Positions 8,342 to 17,829 of a stretch of 64,000 nt of DNA are shown here, piece after piece. Origin of the DNA: Nitrospirota bacterium. Lineage in GTDB: Bacteria; Nitrospirota; Nitrospiria; SBBL01; JAADHI01. How positions within the stretch are numbered: the first letter of the stretch is position 1; each line of letters starts with the position of its first letter. The position numbers and the translations under genes were made by a program. Location: the NCBI GenBank assembly GCA_029261155.1, contig JAJDBW010000090.1, positions 1 to 64,000 on the forward strand, written 5' to 3'. Below the pieces are notes generated by a model. The model had not been told where the DNA came from and did no database searches. It saw only the letters and a list, made by a program, of their open reading frames with translations.

Positions 8342-9892
8342 ATGAAAACATCCAGTCATTTTGCCCTCCCCGTTGTCTCCGGCCTCGCCTTCTTGGCGCT
8401 GCTCCAGACTCAGGGAGCGCTTAACACCACAAGTATCATTTCAACACTATTTTTCGTTATTGCCATCTCTTTATTTAAATCCAATTCCCTTCAAACAAAA
8501 AAGCCCCTTGCCCTAAAGGCAAGCTTGGGGCTTAGCCTTGTGCTTCTTTTGGGCTGGGTGCCAACAGCATCAGCCGCGACTTCTCCGGAGATGTTTACGG
8601 CAAACAATACCTGGATGTTGGTGGCAACCTTCTTGGTTTTCATTATGCACCTGGGTTTCGCCACGCTCGAGTCGGGACTTACCCGAGCGAAAAACACAAC
8701 GAACATCCTGTTTAAGAACACGGTCATCGTTGCGATCGGCCTGTTGACTTATGCCCTCTGCGGTTTTAATCTGATGTATCCGGGTGAGTTTAACGGCTTC
8801 ATCGGTTTTGCAGGTTTGGGTTTAAGTAATCCAGCGGGGGATGCAGGTCTTATCGGCTATGCCGATGGCGCCTATACCTATTACACCGATTTTATTTTCC
8901 AAGCGATGTTTGCCGCCACGGCGGCCACGATCGTTTCCGGTGCGGTCGCCGAAAGGGTAAAGCTGAGTAGCTTTTTGGTGTTTTCCACCCTTTTTGTTGC
9001 AATCGTTTATCCCATCGTCGGTTCCTGGAAATGGGGCGGCGGCTGGCTCGATAAAATGGGTTTTTACGATTTCGCCGGATCGACCCTGGTGCACAGCGCC
9101 GGTGGATGGGCGGCTTTGGCCTGCGTGATTATCCTAGGACCGCGCCTTGGCAAATTCGTCAATGGAAAGGTCAAGCCCATTTTGGGTCACAGCATGCCCA
9201 TGGCGACCGTGGGTGTCTTTCTCCTTTGGCTTGGCTGGTATGGCTTTAATGGCGGTTCGGTTCTCTCGGCCGATCCTGGACTGGTTTCTCTCGTCTTTGT
9301 GACCACCAGCCTTGCCGCGGCGGCAGGCGTGATCGCGTCCATGGTCACCTCCTGGGCCGTACAAAAGAAGCCCGACCTTTCGATGATTTTAAACGGCAGC
9401 CTTGCCGGTCTCGTCGGCGTGACCGCAGGGGCCGATACGGTCACCGTCACGGGTTCGATTATCATTGGTCTCGTCGCTGGCGTCATCGTGGTGTTCTCCG
9501 TCATGATGTTCGACAAACTCAAAATTGACGATCCGGTTGGCGCCCTGTCAGTTCATCTGGTTTGCGGTATCTGGGGCACCCTTGCCGTCGGGATTTTCAG
9601 CACCAATCCCGAGCACAAACTCTGGGTCCAATTTGTCGGCGTTATCGCCTACGGCATCGCTTGTTTTGCATCGGCCTACTTGATCTTTTTCGCAATTAAA
9701 ATGGTCAAAGGGGTCCGGGTCAGCGAGGAAGAAGAAATGGAAGGCTTGGATTACCATGAACACGGCATCTCGGCCTATCCGGAATTTTCTGTGAGCATGA
9801 TCTCTAGCACCGGCGCTTTTTCAGGCGGACATTCTTCGGCTTCCGGTAAAGGTGCTGGACAAGCTGGTGCAACCGACAAAGTTTTGCGCTAG
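8342..9892 (+). CDS. amt: Ammonium transporter (Amt/MEP family)
   Basis: The body from about residue 85 is a full Amt: NNTWMLVATFLVFIMHLGFATLESG, the first pore His in STLVHSAGGWAAL, WLGWYGFNGGS, and the second pore His in ALSVHLVCGIWGTLAVGIF, with about 11 membrane helices. It is longer than usual at the N-terminus. Residues about 8-45 add hydrophobic segments, and residues about 58-79 (ending PTASAA) look like a normal signal peptide. A good AAGGAG site supports the long start at 8342. It is followed after 15 bp by glnK, the PII protein that plugs Amt channels when nitrogen is abundant. Confidence 0.95.
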   Translation: MKTSSHFALPVVSGLAFLALLQTQGALNTTSIISTLFFVIAISLFKSNSLQTKKPLALKASLGLSLVLLLGWVPTASAATSPEMFTANNTWMLVATFLVFIMHLGFATLESGLTRAKNTTNILFKNTVIVAIGLLTYALCGFNLMYPGEFNGFIGFAGLGLSNPAGDAGLIGYADGAYTYYTDFIFQAMFAATAATIVSGAVAERVKLSSFLVFSTLFVAIVYPIVGSWKWGGGWLDKMGFYDFAGSTLVHSAGGWAALACVIILGPRLGKFVNGKVKPILGHSMPMATVGVFLLWLGWYGFNGGSVLSADPGLVSLVFVTTSLAAAAGVIASMVTSWAVQKKPDLSMILNGSLAGLVGVTAGADTVTVTGSIIIGLVAGVIVVFSVMMFDKLKIDDPVGALSVHLVCGIWGTLAVGIFSTNPEHKLWVQFVGVIAYGIACFASAYLIFFAIKMVKGVRVSEEEEMEGLDYHEHGISAYPEFSVSMISSTGAFSGGHSSASGKGAGQAGATDKVLR

Positions 9893-10246
<354 letters not shown>

Positions 10247-10835
10247 CAATACGCCACGCCTTCAATGCCCTTTGGGGGAGTATCTCTTTTATCGGATACT
10301 CCCCCAAACCGACCCGCCGAATCTACCCTCATTTCTATGACTAAACAAGCTTCCTCCGAATTGACAAGACCGGACCGATTGAGTTAGTAATAATACTGTT
10401 TAGACATTTGATCACCCTCACTTTCCGGAGCTCGTTCTTTCGCGTATGATCACCGTGCAATTTATCGTGCCCCTCCTTTTCGCGCTTTCCTTTCTTATTT
10501 TCCAATTTACCTATATCAACAAAATAACCATGTCAATGCATTACAGGAAACCTTGGCGGCATCACCCCACCCTTTTTAAGGCACGAGCATGTTAGCCGGA
10601 ATCCAGCAGACCACCACCGATCATCTTACCGATACTTAAGGAATCTCTGATTAATTCATGTTGTATATTGCTAATGCCAAAAGATTCCGCCTCTTTGACA
10701 CAAATCGTGAAGATAGAAGACCCGTCCCATCGGCTTCCTCCTTGGATAATACTAGTTGGCCTCTGATAGGAATCAAACCCGTCTTTAAAGTAGAACCCTC
10801 AAGTATTCAAGGACATACTCCGATAAGGCTTGCAC
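10247..10835. other. 590-bp gap between glnK and the antiporter operon
   Basis: It begins with a large hairpin (10271-10308). A weak plus-strand promoter candidate is TTGACA at 10361-10366 with TAGTAA at 10385-10390 (18-bp spacer). A short ORF at 10446-10595 would encode 49 residues with one hydrophobic helix but has no ribosome site; I regard it as unproven. The rest shows no gene that I recognise. Confidence 0.5.
10271..10308 (+). terminator. 14-bp perfect hairpin after amt-glnK
   Basis: TTTGGGGGAGTATC (10271-10284) pairs perfectly with GATACTCCCCCAAA (10295-10308) around a 10-nt loop, 24 bp after the glnK stop. There is no following T tract, so termination may need Rho or may be bidirectional. 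Confidence 0.6.
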
Positions 10836-12341
10836 ATGGAAGTTGAATCGATCAAACCCGCCCTGGTATTGCTCGTCTCTTTGGTAGGCGCAATACTCAT
10901 TCCCGCAGCACGAAGGAACCCTAATATACGCGAGGGATGTTCTGTCGCGGCGGCCCTGCTCAAGTGCGCTATCGTATTGAGTATGATCCCCGAAATTCTT
11001 GCAGGCAAGACGATCCACTACACCGTCCTGACTTTTCTGCCTGGCATCTCGTTGGCCTTTCGCGTTGATGCACTGGGCCTGATCTTTGCTACAACAGCCT
11101 CTATTTTATGGATACTAAACACCTTTTACTCCATCGGCTACATGCGCGCTCACAACGAGCCTTCCCAAACGCGTTTTTACACCTGTTTCGCGCTGACGCT
11201 TTCGGCGACGATGGGAGTCGCCTTTTCCGCCAATCTCATCACGCTTTATCTCTTCTACGAAATTTTAACGCTCGTGACCTACCCCTTGGTCGCGCATAAA
11301 GAATCGAAAGAGGCCTATGCGGGTGCGAATAAATACTTCTTTTACCTCTTAGGGACCTCAACAGCCTTTCTCTTGCCCGCCGTCATCTTAACCTACAGCC
11401 TCGCAGGAAACGGCAATTTCAACCCCAATGGGTTATTGCCTCACGATGCAAATCCCATCGTCTTGACCCTGGTCTTCCTTTTTTTCTTGTTCGGGATTGG
11501 AAAGGCAGCCATCATGCCGGTTCATTCTTGGCTTCCCGCCGCCATGGTGGCCCCCACACCGGTCAGCGCTTTGCTCCACGCCGTCGCCGTGGTGAACACA
11601 GGCGTGTTTTGCGTGTTGCGCGTCATGTTCCATGTCTTTGGCGTGGACTTAATGAAGCTCTTAAACTTGGGAACGATCACCTCTGTTTTGGCTTCCTTTA
11701 CGATTTTGTGCGCTTCCATGATCGCCCTGACCCGGGATAACCTTAAGGAAAGACTTGCCTATTCGACGATCAGCCAACTCTCCTATATTACCCTCGGCGG
11801 GGCACTGCTCTCCCCGAGCGGTATGGCAGGGGGAGTGCTTCACATTGCGAATCATGCTTTTTCCAAAATCACGCTGTTTTTTTGCGCCGGATCGATCTAT
11901 GTCGCTTCTCATAAAACGAATATCTCTCAGATGAACGGCATCGGACGGCAAATGCCCTGGACCTTGACTGCCTTTGCCGTTGCCACCTTGAGTATGATCG
12001 GCATACCTCTTTCCGCTGGCTTTGTCAGCAAATGGTATCTGGCGATTGGCACCATGGAGGCAGACCAGGTTTTAATTCTCTTCGTCCTCTTAACAAGTAC
12101 GCTCTTAAATGCCATGTACTTTATTCCCATCGTCTACCGCGCTTTTTTCCGTCCCCCTTCGGACAATGAAGCGGACCCCCATGGGGCAGGCGATAAAGAT
12201 GGCGGTGCGGACGGTACGCATCACATTCAGGAGTCTTCCCCTTTCATCGTGGTGCCCTTAATGGTGACCGCCGTTATTTCTCTGATCCTGGGTATGTTTC
12301 CCGACATCCTATTAGCGCTGGTACGACAGGTGACCGGATGA
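10836..12341 (+). CDS. Additional MrpD/NuoM-like antiporter subunit
   Basis: This 501-residue membrane protein belongs to the proton-conducting subunit family shared by Mrp and complex I. Evidence is the many hydrophobic helices, FYEILTLVTYPLVAHKES with the helix-5 Glu, GIGKAAIMPVHSWLPAAMVAPTPVSALLHAVAVV (Lys and His of the ion path), and DNLKERLAYSTISQLSYI. The ATG at 10836 with an upstream AAGG is preferred to the TTG at 10830. It heads the operon and is extra to the usual A-G set: a separate MrpD-type subunit occurs later at 15573. It overlaps the next ORF by 4 bp. It probably forms a further ion channel in the same complex. Confidence 0.88.
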   Translation: MEVESIKPALVLLVSLVGAILIPAARRNPNIREGCSVAAALLKCAIVLSMIPEILAGKTIHYTVLTFLPGISLAFRVDALGLIFATTASILWILNTFYSIGYMRAHNEPSQTRFYTCFALTLSATMGVAFSANLITLYLFYEILTLVTYPLVAHKESKEAYAGANKYFFYLLGTSTAFLLPAVILTYSLAGNGNFNPNGLLPHDANPIVLTLVFLFFLFGIGKAAIMPVHSWLPAAMVAPTPVSALLHAVAVVNTGVFCVLRVMFHVFGVDLMKLLNLGTITSVLASFTILCASMIALTRDNLKERLAYSTISQLSYITLGGALLSPSGMAGGVLHIANHAFSKITLFFCAGSIYVASHKTNISQMNGIGRQMPWTLTAFAVATLSMIGIPLSAGFVSKWYLAIGTMEADQVLILFVLLTSTLLNAMYFIPIVYRAFFRPPSDNEADPHGAGDKDGGADGTHHIQESSPFIVVPLMVTAVISLILGMFPDILLALVRQVTG

Positions 12342-12586
12342 CGAGCAAGCAAACACCAAAAAGCCAGGTATATAAATCAAAAAAAATGAAGATTCTTTAT
12401 GGAATCCTGGTCCTGATGATGGTCCTCGACGGGTTCGCACCGAGACACCATGCCCACTTTTTCTGGGATAACATCGGCGGGTTTTCGGCAATATTCGGTT
12501 TTATCGCCTGCGTGATCCTGATCTTTTTTTCAAAGGGAATCGGACACGCCTTTTTGATGAAGCGAGAGGATTTCTATGACGATTGA
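12338..12586 (+). CDS. Small membrane protein of the antiporter operon
   Basis: This 82-residue protein has two hydrophobic helices (about 18-33 and 45-66) with a short HHAHFFWDN loop between them and a charged tail (MKREDFYDD). I do not recognise a named family. It is coupled by a 4-bp overlap to the upstream antiporter subunit and by an 11-bp overlap to the downstream one, so it is very likely an integral small subunit of this particular Mrp variant. The His-rich loop facing the membrane surface is notable. Confidence 0.8.
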   Translation: MTSKQTPKSQVYKSKKMKILYGILVLMMVLDGFAPRHHAHFFWDNIGGFSAIFGFIACVILIFFSKGIGHAFLMKREDFYDD

Positions 12587-14822
12587 GTGGGTCCATCCCG
12601 CACTCTTCTTTTTTGCGGCCGCCGCAGTCATTCCTTTTGTAAAGGGTTGGGGAAAACCTATTGTATTGCTCGGCTTCCCGGCACTGGCCTTTTTCTCTCT
12701 TATGTTCTTCCCCGAGGCAAATTACGGTGCCTTTACGATCGGCGGATTTGAAGTCGTCTTTGGCCGAGTCGATAAGCTCAGCCGAGTTTTCGGCTTCGTC
12801 TTCACCCTCATGGGCGTTATCGGCATGGTCTACGCCCTCCATGTGAAGCAAAAAGGCGAGCATGTTGCTGCTTTTCTCTATGGAGGGAGCGCCTTGGGGG
12901 CCGTCTTCGCAGGCGATTTATTAAGCCTCTTTGTGTTTTGGGAGATCATGGCCTTCTCTTCCGTCTTTTTGGTCTGGTACGGCGGAAAAAAATCAAAGTC
13001 ACCCGGCATGCGTTATGTCCTGGTTCATACCTTCGGCGGCCTTTGCCTCTTGGGGGGGATTATCGTTTTTGCCGGAGAGACCGGCAGCTTGGCCTTTAAC
13101 GCCATTCCTGCCGCAGGCTTGGGAGGCTGGCTGATTTTAATCGGCTTTCTCGTAAATGCGGGCGCGCCACCCTTGCACGCCTGGCTTCCCGACGCCTATC
13201 CGGAAGGAACAATTACAGGGACTATCTTTCTCTCCTCCTTTACCACCAAAACTGCCGTTTATGTCTTGGCTCGGGGCTTCGCCGGCACCGAGATTCTGAT
13301 GTGGGTGGGAGTGCTCATGGCTCTCTATGGCGTGGTGTACGCCATGCTGGAGAACAACATCCGCAGACTGCTGGCCTACCACATCATCAGCCAGGTTGGT
13401 TTCATGGTGGCGGGTATCGGTGTGGGAACAGAGATGGCAATCAACGGCGCGGTGGCCCACGCCTTCGCTCATATTCTCTACAAAGCTCTCTTAATGATGG
13501 GTATGGGCTCCGTCATTTTCATGACCGGAAAGCGAAAAGGGACTGAGCTGGGGGGGCTTTACAAGACGATGCCTGTAACGTTCATCCTCTTTATGATCGG
13601 CGGATTTTCCATCTCCGGGGTCCCCTTTCTCTCAGGTTTTATCAGTAAATCCATGGTCATCTCCGGGGCGGCCGCAGCACACGCCCCTTTCGTGGTGATT
13701 CTACTGACCCTGGCCGCAGCCGGGACTTTTCTCTCCACGACCCTAAAGTTGCCCTATGCGGTATTTCTGGGTGAGGATAAGGGAATTAAATCTTCCGATC
13801 CGCCAAAGAACATGCTGATCGGCATGGGATTGGCTGCCTTTATCTGTATCCTCTTGGGCGTGATGCCCGATCTTCTATATCAGCTTCTCCCTTTTCCCGT
13901 GGACTACCATCCCTACACCGCAGAACATTTGTTGGGCTCCTTTCAGCTTGTGCTCGCCGTCTTGATCGGGTTTATACTCTTTTTATACAAACTTCACCCG
14001 GAAGAAACCATCAGTATCGATACCGATTGGATCTATCGTAGGGGCCCAAAAGCATTGTCTTGGCCCGCTAAAAACCCTCTGGCCCGATTAAATAATTTTT
14101 CTTACCGGACCTTTTTAGATGGAATGATTTGCCTTTCGAAATCGGTCATGCAACGCTTTCATAGCGGATATTTAAAACATTACCTCTTTACCATTATTTC
14201 TTTTGTGATGCTTTCGACCCTCATCTTTTCACTGTCTAAAGGATGGGTCTTGCATCTCGATACCCTACTCAAAATTGATGTGACGCTGGCACAAGTCCTG
14301 CCCCTAACGCTCCTCGTCTGTGCAGCATTGGCGACCGTCCTGTTTAAGAATCGCATCTCGGCCATTCTTTCTCTAGGGATGACGGGTTTCTTTGTGGCCC
14401 TTCTCTATGTGCTGATGGGTGCACCCGATCTGGCATTAACACAATATCTCGTGGAAGCCGTCTCTGTGATATTAATCCTGCTGGCCTTCTATTTTATGCC
14501 GCCCTACTTTGAGGAAAAGGCTTCGCAAAACACGAAATTCGTTAACGCTTCGCTCGCCGTATTCGTGGGTGTCGTCGTCACTTTTTATATGTTGATGGTC
14601 ATGGACAGCCACTTGGTTTCATCCATCTCAAGCTATTATCTGGAAACCAGTGAAAAACTGGCGGGCGGGCGGAATGTGGTGAATGTGGTCATCGTCGATT
14701 ACCGCGCTTTTGATACGATGTTGGAAATTTGTGTTTTCGCGATTGCCATTTTAGGCGTTTACGCGATGCTTCGACTAAAAAAGAAACCGAAGCCCCTTCA
14801 ACAGGAGCCTCCCCTGAAATGA
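12576..14822 (+). CDS. Large antiporter subunit, MrpA-like with MbhD/E-type tail
   Basis: Residues 1-480 form an antiporter module (LFVFWEIMAFSSVFLVWYGG, GAPPLHAWLPDAYPEG, NNIRRLLAYHIISQVGFMVAG, GVPFLSGFISKS). The C-terminal part carries the small-subunit domains normally fused to MrpA: LMGAPDLALTQYLVEAVSV (DUF4040/MbhD) and NVVIVDYRAFDTMLEICVF (MbhE-like). At 748 residues it is slightly shorter than typical MrpA (about 770-800). It overlaps mrpB by 4 bp. In the complex it is expected to supply one cation/proton path and the A-subunit tail that contacts the B-G module. Confidence 0.88.
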   Translation: MTIEWVHPALFFFAAAAVIPFVKGWGKPIVLLGFPALAFFSLMFFPEANYGAFTIGGFEVVFGRVDKLSRVFGFVFTLMGVIGMVYALHVKQKGEHVAAFLYGGSALGAVFAGDLLSLFVFWEIMAFSSVFLVWYGGKKSKSPGMRYVLVHTFGGLCLLGGIIVFAGETGSLAFNAIPAAGLGGWLILIGFLVNAGAPPLHAWLPDAYPEGTITGTIFLSSFTTKTAVYVLARGFAGTEILMWVGVLMALYGVVYAMLENNIRRLLAYHIISQVGFMVAGIGVGTEMAINGAVAHAFAHILYKALLMMGMGSVIFMTGKRKGTELGGLYKTMPVTFILFMIGGFSISGVPFLSGFISKSMVISGAAAAHAPFVVILLTLAAAGTFLSTTLKLPYAVFLGEDKGIKSSDPPKNMLIGMGLAAFICILLGVMPDLLYQLLPFPVDYHPYTAEHLLGSFQLVLAVLIGFILFLYKLHPEETISIDTDWIYRRGPKALSWPAKNPLARLNNFSYRTFLDGMICLSKSVMQRFHSGYLKHYLFTIISFVMLSTLIFSLSKGWVLHLDTLLKIDVTLAQVLPLTLLVCAALATVLFKNRISAILSLGMTGFFVALLYVLMGAPDLALTQYLVEAVSVILILLAFYFMPPYFEEKASQNTKFVNASLAVFVGVVVTFYMLMVMDSHLVSSISSYYLETSEKLAGGRNVVNVVIVDYRAFDTMLEICVFAIAILGVYAMLRLKKKPKPLQQEPPLK

Positions 14823-15241
14823 ATTCGCTGATCTTTAAATCCATTACCAAATTGGTCTCTCCCATTTTGATGCTCTTTTCCGTCTACCTCCTGCTCAGGG
14901 GACATCAATTGCCGGGGGGTGGGTTCATCGCGGGCTTAATGACTTCCGCCGGACTCGTCTTAATCTACCTGGCCTACGGCGCCGAGCGTTTCGACTGGCG
15001 CAATCGCAACCGTTTTTTTTATTACCTTTTTTCAGGTGGCCTGGCGCTCTCGTTTCTCACCGGCTTGGCTGGACTTTTTATGGGCGGGTATTTCCTCAAA
15101 AGCGGATTTGCTCATGTCCACATGCCCTTGATCAACGAAGATTGGGAATTCGCCTCTGCGGCTATTTTTGACATTGGGGTCTACCTTGTCGTCTGCGGCG
15201 TGTGCGTCTCCCTCATGACCCTGTTAGGAGAAGAGGAATGA
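14819..15241 (+). CDS. mrpB: Na+/H+ antiporter subunit B
   Basis: This 140-residue membrane protein matches MnhB/MrpB: SPILMLFSVYLLLRGHQLPGGGFIAGL near the N-terminus, then three more helices and EFASAAIFDIGVYLVV. The ATG at 14819 overlaps the A-subunit stop (ATGA); an in-frame start 90 bp earlier lies inside that gene and is rejected. The stop overlaps mrpC in the same way, so translation is coupled along the operon. Confidence 0.93.
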   Translation: MNSLIFKSITKLVSPILMLFSVYLLLRGHQLPGGGFIAGLMTSAGLVLIYLAYGAERFDWRNRNRFFYYLFSGGLALSFLTGLAGLFMGGYFLKSGFAHVHMPLINEDWEFASAAIFDIGVYLVVCGVCVSLMTLLGEEE

Positions 15242-15576
15242 AGCTTATCCTACCCTTGGCGATCGGCGTGCTTTTTGGAGCAGGGACCTATCTTGTGCTG
15301 CAAAAAAATATCCTTAAACTCGTGCTGGGCTTGGGACTTATTGGACATGGCGCAAATGTCATCTTAATTAGTTCGGGATGGATTGGCACCGGAAAGGTCC
15401 CGATCTTAGGAAATGAAGAAACCACACCCTTTGTCGATCCAATTCCGCAAGCCTTGATCCTCACTGCCATCGTCATCGGCTTTGCCGCCTTGGCCTTTCT
15501 CTTGGTGCTTTCGCTCCGGGTCTACCGGGACCTTAAAACAAGTAATATTGAAGAAATCAGGGGGCAGCGGGGATGA
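15238..15576 (+). CDS. mrpC: Na+/H+ antiporter subunit C
   Basis: This 112-residue, three-helix protein is homologous to NuoK/MnhC: GVLFGAGTYLVLQKNILKLVLGLGLI with the conserved helix-2 region, then DPIPQALILTAIVIGFAALAF. The ATG at 15238 overlaps the mrpB stop by 4 bp, and an upstream in-frame start inside mrpB is not used. In the complex it forms part of the small-subunit module that couples the A and D subunits. Confidence 0.93.
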   Translation: MKLILPLAIGVLFGAGTYLVLQKNILKLVLGLGLIGHGANVILISSGWIGTGKVPILGNEETTPFVDPIPQALILTAIVIGFAALAFLLVLSLRVYRDLKTSNIEEIRGQRG

Positions 15577-17051
15577 GCCAACATTTAATTCTCCCCATCC
15601 TTGTACCGCTGGGAACGGCAATTTTATTGCTCCTCCTGCGCTTTATACCTCTGGCACGCCTTGTCGTCATCGCCATTGCGGCTGTGTCTATTTTAGGGGT
15701 GAATATTTCCTTGCTATCCTCGATCTATAAACAAGGGATTCAAACCTATCAGCTTGGGGGTTGGCCTGCACCCTTCGGTATTGTCTTAGTGGGGGACCTT
15801 CTCAGTGGCATCATGATGGTCCTCGGATCTATTATTGCCCTCTGTGCCCTTTTTTACTCTTTTGGCTATTTAAAAGAAGAGGGACAACAAGCAATTTTCC
15901 ATCCCCTCTTTTTCTTTCTGTGGACAGGGACGAACGGCACTTTTTTGACGGGCGATATTTTCAATCTCTTTGTGATGTTTGAGATCATGCTCATGTCCAT
16001 ATACAGTCTCTTAACCTTGTTGGGAGACAAGAAGCAAATCGAGGCGGGCCTCAAACTCATAAGCATGGGGCTCTTGTCCTCGGCCATATTCTTAGCGGCG
16101 GTCGGCGGTATTTACGCCTTGACCGGAACACTCAATATGGCGGACTTGGCGATTAAAATTAAACCGCACGCCGATCATCCTCTGGTCAGTGCCGTCGCCA
16201 TGTTATTTATCGGGGTCTTTGGCCTAAAAGCCGCCATGATTCCGCTTCATTTCTGGCTGCCGGATGTTCACTCTTCCGCCCCGACACCCATCAGCGCCAT
16301 GTTGTCGGGCATTCTTATCAAGGTCGGCATCTATGCGATTATCCGCGTTTTTTGTTTAATATTTGTCGATCTGCAGGCGACGTTTCAGACATTTTTTTTG
16401 ACCCTGGCTTGTATCACAATGTTTATGGGGGCATTGGGTGCAGTCGCGCAAACCGATTTAAAACGGCTCTTGGCCTACAGCAGCGTCAGCCAGATTGGGT
16501 ACATCCTTATGGGTGTTGGATTTTTTACCGTGGCCGGTATGGGCGCAGCGCTCTTTTACATCATCAGCCACGGCATCATTAAAGCATCGCTTTTTTTGGC
16601 GGCCGGAATATTAAAAAAGATGAGAAGCACAACCGAAATGTCCGAACACGGCGACATGATCCAACATTCGCGGATGTTTACGATTTTTTTCTTCATTGGC
16701 GTCATCTCACTTGGCGGAATTCCTCCTTCAAGTGGTTTCTTTATGAAGTTTCAGCTCCTCAAGGCAGGCTTGGACGGTGCCTTCTACATTCCTGTGGTCG
16801 TGGCATTCACGGTCAGCCTCATCACTTTATTTTATTTATTTCAGTCCTGGCAAAAGATCTGCCTTTCGAAGCAGAAGGACCTGCCCCAAACCTTGCCTTC
16901 TTTCAAACTTCTGGCCCCGGTGGGGGTCTTGGCGATTCTCTCCTTGGCACTAGGCCTCGCCGCCTCTCCGATTAGCGAATTGACGCAGGCGGCTTCGCAA
17001 CAGCTCTTTTCACCGGAGCTTTATATTAAAGCCGTAATGGGGTCGATGTGA
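15573..17051 (+). CDS. mrpD: Na+/H+ antiporter subunit D
   Basis: This 492-residue protein has the MrpD features: FNLFVMFEIMLMSIYSLLTLLG with the helix-5 Glu, GLKAAMIPLHFWLPDVHSSAPTPISAMLSGILIKVG carrying the Lys/His of the ion route, and QTDLKRLLAYSSVSQIGYI. It overlaps mrpC by 4 bp. It is the third large antiporter-type subunit of the operon, after 10836 and 12576, and the one in the canonical position between C and E. Confidence 0.93.
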   Translation: MSQHLILPILVPLGTAILLLLLRFIPLARLVVIAIAAVSILGVNISLLSSIYKQGIQTYQLGGWPAPFGIVLVGDLLSGIMMVLGSIIALCALFYSFGYLKEEGQQAIFHPLFFFLWTGTNGTFLTGDIFNLFVMFEIMLMSIYSLLTLLGDKKQIEAGLKLISMGLLSSAIFLAAVGGIYALTGTLNMADLAIKIKPHADHPLVSAVAMLFIGVFGLKAAMIPLHFWLPDVHSSAPTPISAMLSGILIKVGIYAIIRVFCLIFVDLQATFQTFFLTLACITMFMGALGAVAQTDLKRLLAYSSVSQIGYILMGVGFFTVAGMGAALFYIISHGIIKASLFLAAGILKKMRSTTEMSEHGDMIQHSRMFTIFFFIGVISLGGIPPSSGFFMKFQLLKAGLDGAFYIPVVVAFTVSLITLFYLFQSWQKICLSKQKDLPQTLPSFKLLAPVGVLAILSLALGLAASPISELTQAASQQLFSPELYIKAVMGSM

Positions 17052-17557
17052 TGCGTGATCATCTTGTACTCAATATCATCCTCGCCCTGATTTGGTGCCT
17101 GCTCCAGCAAAAGTTTGATCTGCCGGAGTTTGTCATTGGCGGGGTACTGGGTTACATCATTATTTATTTGCACAGGACGGTGCTGGATGACCGAAAAGCG
17201 GAACGGCGCGTCCTTTCCCCGACAGCCTATTTGGCGGTCATTGCCAAAACACTGCGCTATGTGTTTGTTTTTCTCTATGAAGTGGTGAAGGCCAATATCG
17301 ATGTTGTCAAGATTGTGCTTTCCCCTAAACTCGAGATGACGCCGGGCATTATCGCCTATGAAATGGACGTAAAAACAGACGCGGGTATTACGCTCTTGGC
17401 CAATTCGATTACCCTGACCCCGGGCACGCTCAGCGTGGATATTTCGGAAGATCGGAAAACATTGTACATTCATGCCTTACATATTGAAGACGCCGAGGTC
17501 TTGAAAAAATCGATTCATGATTCGCTCGAAAAATATACGAAGGAGATTCTGGGATGA
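17051..17557 (+). CDS. mrpE: Na+/H+ antiporter subunit E
   Basis: This 168-residue protein has two N-terminal helices and a soluble C-terminal domain typical of MrpE: LVLNIILALIWCLL, then DVVKIVLSPKLEMTPGIIAYEM, LLANSITLTPGTLSVDIS and LYIHALHIEDAE. The ATG at 17051 shares one base with the mrpD stop; a GTG at 17048 is an equally possible start. The stop overlaps mrpF by 4 bp. Confidence 0.93.
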   Translation: MRDHLVLNIILALIWCLLQQKFDLPEFVIGGVLGYIIIYLHRTVLDDRKAERRVLSPTAYLAVIAKTLRYVFVFLYEVVKANIDVVKIVLSPKLEMTPGIIAYEMDVKTDAGITLLANSITLTPGTLSVDISEDRKTLYIHALHIEDAEVLKKSIHDSLEKYTKEILG

Positions 17558-17829
17558 TCGGCCTTGTCGCGAATATCGCCTTCCTGGTTTTGGCCGCCTC
17601 GCTAGGCCTTTGCTTTTACCGCTTGATCGCCGGGCCAAGCTTACCTGATCGTGTCGTCGCGGTGGATACGATCACGACGGTCATCATCGCCATGATCGCG
17701 GTCTATTGTATTAAAGAGAGCAATGCTATTTTTTACGATGCGATTCTGGTGCTCTCGATTTTGGGTTTTGTCGGAACCGTGTCCATGGCCAAGTTTTTAG
17801 GAAAGGGAGGGCGGATCTTTGGCGAGTGA
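17554..17829 (+). CDS. mrpF: Na+/H+ antiporter subunit F
   Basis: This 91-residue, three-helix protein has the MrpF signature: GLCFYRLIAGPSLPDRVVAVDTI, with the conserved Asp in PDRV, and a third helix DAILVLSILGFVGTVSMAKF. It overlaps mrpE by 4 bp and mrpG by 11 bp. Confidence 0.93.
   Translation: MIGLVANIAFLVLAASLGLCFYRLIAGPSLPDRVVAVDTITTVIIAMIAVYCIKESNAIFYDAILVLSILGFVGTVSMAKFLGKGGRIFGE

Noticed and set aside
10446-10595. 49-residue ORF with one hydrophobic helix between glnK and the antiporter operon
   Set aside because: There is no Shine-Dalgarno sequence and no promoter close by. It is mentioned in the gap entry but not called as a gene.
10755-10800. tRNA-like T-arm on the minus strand (GGGTTTGATTCC, then AGAGGCCA)
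   Set aside because: The T stem has a mismatch and a wobble, the 5' acceptor strand is absent at the expected distance and no anticodon arm is found. At most it is a remnant attachment site.
10658-10846. 62-residue ORF before the antiporter operon
   Set aside because: It overlaps the better-supported start at 10836, shows no recognisable motif and lacks a ribosome site.
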